Source: Avibacterium volantium_A (GTDB lineage: Bacteria; Pseudomonadota; Gammaproteobacteria; Enterobacterales; Pasteurellaceae). From it: a stretch of DNA of 64,000 nt. The position numbers and the translations under genes are program-made. Positions within the stretch are counted from its first letter, which is position 1, and each line of letters starts with the position of its first letter. The notes under the pieces are model-generated. The model saw only the letters and a list, made by a program, of their open reading frames with translations, had not been told where the DNA came from and ran no database searches. The DNA lies in assembly GCF_049366555.1 (NCBI RefSeq), contig NZ_JBMMGT010000011.1, forward strand, positions 1 through 64,000, written 5' to 3'. Positions 60,183-64,000 of the stretch are shown here, in pieces.

Positions 60183-60649
60183 TATAGGCTAGTTTCAAAT
60201 AATTCTTGCACACGTTGCATTAAGTCTAAAATTGCGGTGCCTGAGGTTGGAGTGATAAAAATGGTGTCGTCCCCTGCGATCGTGCCAAGAATACCGTCTG
60301 CTTTGCCTACAGAATCTAATAAGCGCGCGATAAGTTGTGCTGCGCCAGGGCTAGTTTTTACTACGATTAAAAAATCGTTGTGATCGATGTCTAACACTAA
60401 ATTTTTTAATGGGCTACTAGAGGTAGGCACACTTAATTCCGCTGGTAAACAATAGACCATTTCCATTCGGCTATTGCGAGTGCGAACTGCGCCAAATTTA
60501 GTTAGCATTCGGGAAACTTTAGATTGATTAATATTGCTAAAACCGAGCTGTTGCAAGGCGTTTACAATTTCCCCTTGCGAACCAAAACGCTCTTGTTCTA
60601 GCAAGGTTTTAAACGCAGAGATTAAATTATCGTTTTTGTCTGTACTCAT
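60182..60649 (-). CDS. argR: Arginine repressor ArgR
   Basis: A 155-residue regulator. The N-terminal winged helix contains RFGSQGEIVNALQQLGFSNI and NQSKVSRMLTKFGAVRTRNS; the C-terminal hexamerisation/arginine-binding domain has VVKTSPGAAQLIARLLDSVG, GILGTIAGDDTIFITP and the Gly-Asp-Asp arginine contacts. ArgR represses arginine synthesis genes. An ARG-box-like site lies 36 bp upstream of its start, suggesting autoregulation. Divergent mdh starts 220 bp away; the argR-mdh arrangement is conserved in gamma-proteobacteria. Confidence 0.96.
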   Translation of the reverse strand: MSTDKNDNLISAFKTLLEQERFGSQGEIVNALQQLGFSNINQSKVSRMLTKFGAVRTRNSRMEMVYCLPAELSVPTSSSPLKNLVLDIDHNDFLIVVKTSPGAAQLIARLLDSVGKADGILGTIAGDDTIFITPTSGTAILDLMQRVQELFETSL

Positions 60650-60684
60650 AATGTTTGGTTATGTTGCGAATAACTGCAAAGATT

Positions 60685-60702
60685 TTGCATAAAAATTCAA
60701 TT
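60685..60702. promoter_or_regulatory. ARG box-like site upstream of argR
   Basis: The stretch TTGCATAAAAATTCAATT matches the ArgR consensus (TGAATNNNNATTCA core) at all but two central positions. It lies 36 bp upstream of the argR ATG, where autorepression would be expected. A second, weaker candidate abuts it at about 60665-60680. The remaining intergenic part up to mdh (60870) is AT-rich; no other element was assigned. Confidence 0.55.
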
Positions 60703-60869
60703 TTTAGCAAGTTTTAAAAGCCATAATAGAAAGGAAATGCAACAATTTTAAAATAAATTTTTTAAAAATTTGAATTAGATCTCACTATTGGATTTCTCTG
60801 TTTGAATTTGCCATGGGATAAGTCTAAAATCCAATTAACTTGATTTATAACCAAAAAGAGGAGTATTAA

Positions 60870-61805
60870 ATGAAAGTTGCAGTTTTAGGTGCCGCAGGCG
60901 GAATTGGTCAAGCATTAGCATTATTGTTAAAGTTACAGCTACCCGCTGGTTCAGAATTATCTCTTTATGATATTGCCCCAGTTACCCCAGGTGTTGCGGT
61001 GGACGTTAGCCATATCCCAACCGCGGTTAAAGTGCGGGGATTTTCTGGTGAAGATCCAACACCTGCGTTACAAGGCGCAGATGTGGTGTTAATTTCAGCA
61101 GGTGTAGCGCGTAAACCAGGTATGGATCGTTCTGATTTATTTAATATTAATGCGGGTATTGTGCGTAATCTTGTTGAAAAAGTAGCACAAGTTTGCCCGA
61201 AAGCCTGTATTGGTATTATCACCAATCCTGTTAATACCACTGTTGCCATTGCCGCAGAAGTGCTGAAAAAAGCGGGCGTGTATGATAAACGCAAACTATT
61301 TGGTGTAACAACATTAGATGTGATCCGTTCAGAAACCTTTGTTGCAGAGTTAAAAGATCTTGATGTTTCACGCACCGCTGTGCCAGTGATTGGTGGGCAT
61401 TCAGGCGTAACTATTTTACCTTTACTCTCTCAAGTGCAATATGCGCAATGGAAAGAGGAAGAAATCGCACCGCTTACCAAACGTATCCAAAACGCAGGTA
61501 CGGAAGTGGTGGAAGCCAAAGCAGGCGGCGGCTCAGCAACCCTTTCTATGGCGCAAGCCGCAGCACGTTTTGCCCGCTCTTTAGTGAAAGGCTTGAGTGG
61601 TCAAACTGTGGTGGAATGTAGCTATGTAGAAGGTGATGGCAAATACGCACGTTTCTTCGCGCAGCCTGTTCGTTTAGGTAAAGACGGGGTAGAGGAAATT
61701 CTGCCAATTGGCGAATTAAGCGCTTTCGAGCAAAAAGCCTTAGAAGATATGTTGCCAACCTTGCGTGCTGATATTGAACTTGGCGAAAAATTTGTGAATA
61801 GCTGA
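60870..61805 (+). CDS. mdh: Malate dehydrogenase
   Basis: A 311-residue NAD-dependent enzyme interconverting malate and oxaloacetate. The nucleotide site is MKVAVLGAAGGIGQALALLL; Arg residues of the mobile loop are in AGVARKPGMDRSDLF; NPVNTTVAIAAEVLKKAGVY and the catalytic His in VIGGHSGVTILPLLSQ complete the set. Size equals E. coli Mdh. AAGAGGAG lies before the ATG. A terminator follows at 61822-61850. Confidence 0.97.
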   Translation: MKVAVLGAAGGIGQALALLLKLQLPAGSELSLYDIAPVTPGVAVDVSHIPTAVKVRGFSGEDPTPALQGADVVLISAGVARKPGMDRSDLFNINAGIVRNLVEKVAQVCPKACIGIITNPVNTTVAIAAEVLKKAGVYDKRKLFGVTTLDVIRSETFVAELKDLDVSRTAVPVIGGHSGVTILPLLSQVQYAQWKEEEIAPLTKRIQNAGTEVVEAKAGGGSATLSMAQAAARFARSLVKGLSGQTVVECSYVEGDGKYARFFAQPVRLGKDGVEEILPIGELSAFEQKALEDMLPTLRADIELGEKFVNS

Positions 61806-61821
61806 TTTTTAAGCTGAAATG

Positions 61822-61850
61822 AAAGGGGCATTATTGAAATGCCCTTTTTT
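61822..61850 (+). terminator. Terminator between mdh and gntR
   Basis: AAAGGGGCATT (61822-61832) pairs with AATGCCCTTTT (61838-61848) with one G-T pair, five-base loop, and ends in six T. It lies 17 bases after the mdh stop, ahead of convergent gntR. Confidence 0.8.
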
Positions 61851-61861
61851 AATGGGAGATA

Positions 61862-62872
61862 TTAGTTTTGGGTCTTAATGCTTTCACCCAAATGAATTTC
61901 ATAACCCAAATTGATAATGTGGCTTTTCATTTGGATACCTTGTAAGCGATTGAGCAATTCTTGCGCTGCAATTTTGCCAATCTCTAATCTTGGCGTGATC
62001 ACGGTGGCAAGCTGTGGTGTCATTGATTGCCCCACATCGTGGCCGTGGAAACCTGCAATGGCGATCTCTTGTGGAATCTTAATCCCCAAACGCTGACATT
62101 CAAACAACGCACCAATAGCTAAGTCATCATTGGTGCAAAAAATGCCGTTGGTTTCGGGGTATTGGCTTAAGGCTTGGCGCAGTAAATTTGCCCCTAAAGT
62201 GAAAGAAGAGGGTTCAGAGGTAATCAGGCTATGTGGTGTTAAGCCGTGTTTTTTCATTGCATTTTCATAGCCTTGCATTTTCAGCTTGGTTCGTTTGTCC
62301 ATTCGCGCAGTGAAATAAAGGATATTTTTATGCCCGTAATGAATCATTGTTTCCACTATAGATTGCGCCGCCGCCACATTATCAAAGCCCACCACTTGCT
62401 GAATGCCCATTTCGCTGCTGTCCATAATTTCAATCACAGGAATATTGGCGACTTCGAGCATTTTTAAGGTGCGTGGGCTATGGTGATTTTCCGATAAAAT
62501 TAAACCGTCCACATTATAAGAAAGCAGGCTTTCAATGCGTTGTTCTTCTTTTTCTACGCTATATCCATAGTGCGCCACCATCGTTTGATAGCCAGCTTTA
62601 TCGGTAATTAACTCAATACCTTTCAACACTTCCGCGAACACTTGGTTGGTGAGAGAGGGCAATAACACGCCAATGGCCAAACTTTTGGCGTTAGATAAAA
62701 TATCAGGTGCTCGATTAGGAATATAGCCAAATTGTTCAATCGCGGCAGCGATTTTGTGCTGCGTTTCTGGCGCAACGGAATCAGGATTGCGTAAATAACG
62801 GCTGATGGTCATTTTGGTTAAACCAAGATGATCGGCAATCATTTGTAGGGTGGGGCGTTTTCGTCTATTCAT
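61862..62872 (-). CDS. gntR: Gluconate utilisation repressor GntR (LacI family)
   Basis: A 336-residue LacI-family repressor. The DNA-binding domain is RPTLQMIADHLGLTKMTISR followed by the hinge; the sensor domain begins GYIPNRAPDILSNAKSLAIG and contains LLPSLTNQVFAEVLKGIELI and VVGFDNVAAAQSIV, all close to E. coli GntR. It represses gluconate uptake and kinase genes until gluconate binds; none of those genes is in the window. The ATG at 62872 gives the normal length; the frame continues 24 codons upstream without a good start. A MITE-like element begins about 80 bp upstream. Confidence 0.93.
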   Translation of the reverse strand: MNRRKRPTLQMIADHLGLTKMTISRYLRNPDSVAPETQHKIAAAIEQFGYIPNRAPDILSNAKSLAIGVLLPSLTNQVFAEVLKGIELITDKAGYQTMVAHYGYSVEKEEQRIESLLSYNVDGLILSENHHSPRTLKMLEVANIPVIEIMDSSEMGIQQVVGFDNVAAAQSIVETMIHYGHKNILYFTARMDKRTKLKMQGYENAMKKHGLTPHSLITSEPSSFTLGANLLRQALSQYPETNGIFCTNDDLAIGALFECQRLGIKIPQEIAIAGFHGHDVGQSMTPQLATVITPRLEIGKIAAQELLNRLQGIQMKSHIINLGYEIHLGESIKTQN

Positions 62873-62951
62873 TTTCGTCTGTTTATCGGCAGAGAAAGGA
62901 AAATAATAATCCGCTATTCTAGTAAAAATTTCACAAAAAATCACCGCACTT

Positions 62952-63112
62952 GGGGGGAGTTAATCATTCATTTTACATTTGAGCTAGGGTTATTTTTCGT
63001 AATAACTATACTGAGAATAGCTCATTTAAAATAACTAAATTTCACTACATTCACTTTATTCTCATAAAAAATAGGCTCTAGCTCAAATGTAAAATGAATG
63101 ATCAACAACCCC
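62952..63112. mobile_element. MITE-like element, short form (copy B)
   Basis: About 161 bp with long terminal inverted repeats. The inner 25 bases are perfect complements at 62963-62987 and 63078-63102, and pairing continues imperfectly to both ends (GGGG at the left, CCCC at the right). Read on the minus strand, the interior aligns over about 95 bases with copy A at 30107-30205, and its outer repeat resembles that of copy A (GTTGATC/GTTGATA, then CATTT and TTTGAGCT). It occupies most of the 298-bp gap between gntR and selD, ending 59 bp before selD. No coding capacity. Confidence 0.8.
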
Positions 63113-63170
63113 TAAAATCAGCGTATAATGAAAACATTCACTCATCAGTTGATGGTAAAGCGAGGAAGCT

Positions 63171-64000
63171 ATGTTGAAAGAAACTAAATCAAAACAAACT
63201 AATCTCACCGATGTACAAAATGCCCTAGATCAAACCGTGGCAGAAACAATTCGTTTAACGCAGTATAGCCACGGCGCAGGGTGCGGTTGTAAAATTTCGC
63301 CGAAAGTGCTGGAAACTATTTTACATTCTGAAATGGAAAAATTTGTTGATCCTAATTTATTGGTAGGCAATGAAACCAAAGATGACGCAGCGGTTTATGA
63401 TATTGGCAATGGGGTAGGCATTATCAGCACCACAGATTTCTTTATGCCGATCGTAGATGATCCCTTTGATTTCGGGCGCGTTGCCGCCACCAATGCCATT
63501 AGTGATATTTTCGCAATGGGCGGTAAACCCATTATGGCCATTGCGATTTTAGGTTTCCCAATCAAATTACTTCCACCTAGTGTGGCGCAACGTATTGTGG
63601 ACGGCGGGCGTTTTGCGTGCCAACAAGCAGGCATTGCCTTAGCAGGTGGTCATTCCATTGATGCCCCAGAGCCGATTTTTGGCTTAGCCGTAACAGGCGT
63701 GATTTCTACCGACAAAGTGAAAAAGAACGCTTCCGCGCAAGCTGGCTGCAAACTTTATCTCACCAAACCGCTTGGCATTGGCGTTTTAACTACGGCGGAG
63801 AAAAAAGGCAAACTTAAACCTGAACACAAAGGCCTTGCCACCGCAACAATGTGCCAAATGAACAAAATTGGCGCGAAATTTGCGGAATTAGACGGCATCA
63901 CCGCAATGACAGATGTAACTGGCTTTGGCTTGCTTGGCCATTTAAGTGAGATTTGCGAGGGTTCTCAGCTCAAGGCAAAAGTGTATTTTGATAAAATCAA
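63171..64000 (+). CDS. selD: Selenophosphate synthase SelD, N-terminal part (cut by window edge)
   Basis: The first 276 codons of selenide,water dikinase are present; the rest lies past base 64000. The active-site loop is SHGAGCGCKISPKVLE, in which the residue that is selenocysteine (TGA) in H. influenzae SelD is encoded as Cys by TGC. ATP-binding Asp residues appear in KDDAAVYDIG and STTDFFMPIVDDPFDFGRVA, and GGHSIDAPEPIFGL and TDVTGFGLLGHL follow. It makes monoselenophosphate for selenocysteine and selenouridine. GAGGA precedes the ATG. The short MITE-like element lies 59 bp upstream and may influence its promoter. Confidence 0.95.
   Translation, partial: MLKETKSKQTNLTDVQNALDQTVAETIRLTQYSHGAGCGCKISPKVLETILHSEMEKFVDPNLLVGNETKDDAAVYDIGNGVGIISTTDFFMPIVDDPFDFGRVAATNAISDIFAMGGKPIMAIAILGFPIKLLPPSVAQRIVDGGRFACQQAGIALAGGHSIDAPEPIFGLAVTGVISTDKVKKNASAQAGCKLYLTKPLGIGVLTTAEKKGKLKPEHKGLATATMCQMNKIGAKFAELDGITAMTDVTGFGLLGHLSEICEGSQLKAKVYFDKI

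Overview
The window looks like the chromosome of a Pasteurellaceae bacterium. The nine-base uptake signal AAGTGCGGT and its complement recur throughout, in genes, in intergenic gaps and as inverted pairs that act as terminators, which places it in the Haemophilus influenzae/Pasteurella/Avibacterium side of the family. The species cannot be fixed from sequence alone. An intact IS1016-type insertion sequence and a periplasmic copper nitrite reductase argue for something other than H. influenzae itself. No rRNA, tRNA or CRISPR array was seen.

Layout. 0-6.6 kb: the start of a lactate/malate dehydrogenase (cut by the edge), a LysR regulator divergent from a DUF896 gene and a pirin gene, an intact IS1016-like element abutting the pirin stop codon, a decayed second copy, a periplasmic 5'-nucleotidase and a frameshifted aquaporin gene. 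6.9-10.6 kb: a yjjI-yjjW-nupC operon (glycyl radical enzyme, its activase, nucleoside transporter) behind a CRP site. 10.7-16.1 kb: parE-nirK-parC, in which the nitrite reductase separates the two topoisomerase IV genes. 16.2-26.3 kb: letAB lipid transport, a 27-codon membrane peptide gene, proQ, prc, and the ycbB-ycbK-ycbL (ldtD-mepK-gloC) cell-wall set. 26.4-29.3 kb: a Slam outer-membrane translocator and its probable substrate, a coiled-coil plus TbpB-type-barrel surface lipoprotein, here frameshifted. 29.5-34.0 kb: a universal stress protein and a TAXI-type TRAP transporter, with a MITE-like element inserted in the terminator loop.

34.4-50.9 kb: a secreted ComEA-type DNA-binding protein with a long Lys/Ala-rich domain; dolP-diaA-yraN-lpoA facing rsmI; yciO, rluB, cysB; a D-2-hydroxyacid dehydrogenase; lolCDE; aroG behind a TrpR-like operator; cra; sanA; metX behind three tandem Met boxes. 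51-59 kb: the rnfABCDGE-nth operon continuing into a sodium-dependent (NSS) transporter gene. 59.3-64 kb: an SDR epimerase gene, argR, mdh, gntR, a second copy of the MITE-like element, and the start of selD (Cys form), cut by the edge.

Most of the window is conserved core genome. The accessory signals are the IS pair near 2.6-4.1 kb, the two MITE-like elements, the Slam locus with its A15 tract, the nitrite reductase gene and the extended ComEA-like protein. Two genes (aqpZ and the Slam-linked lipoprotein) are broken by apparent one-base losses in short homopolymers, so either true pseudogenes or sequencing errors are possible.
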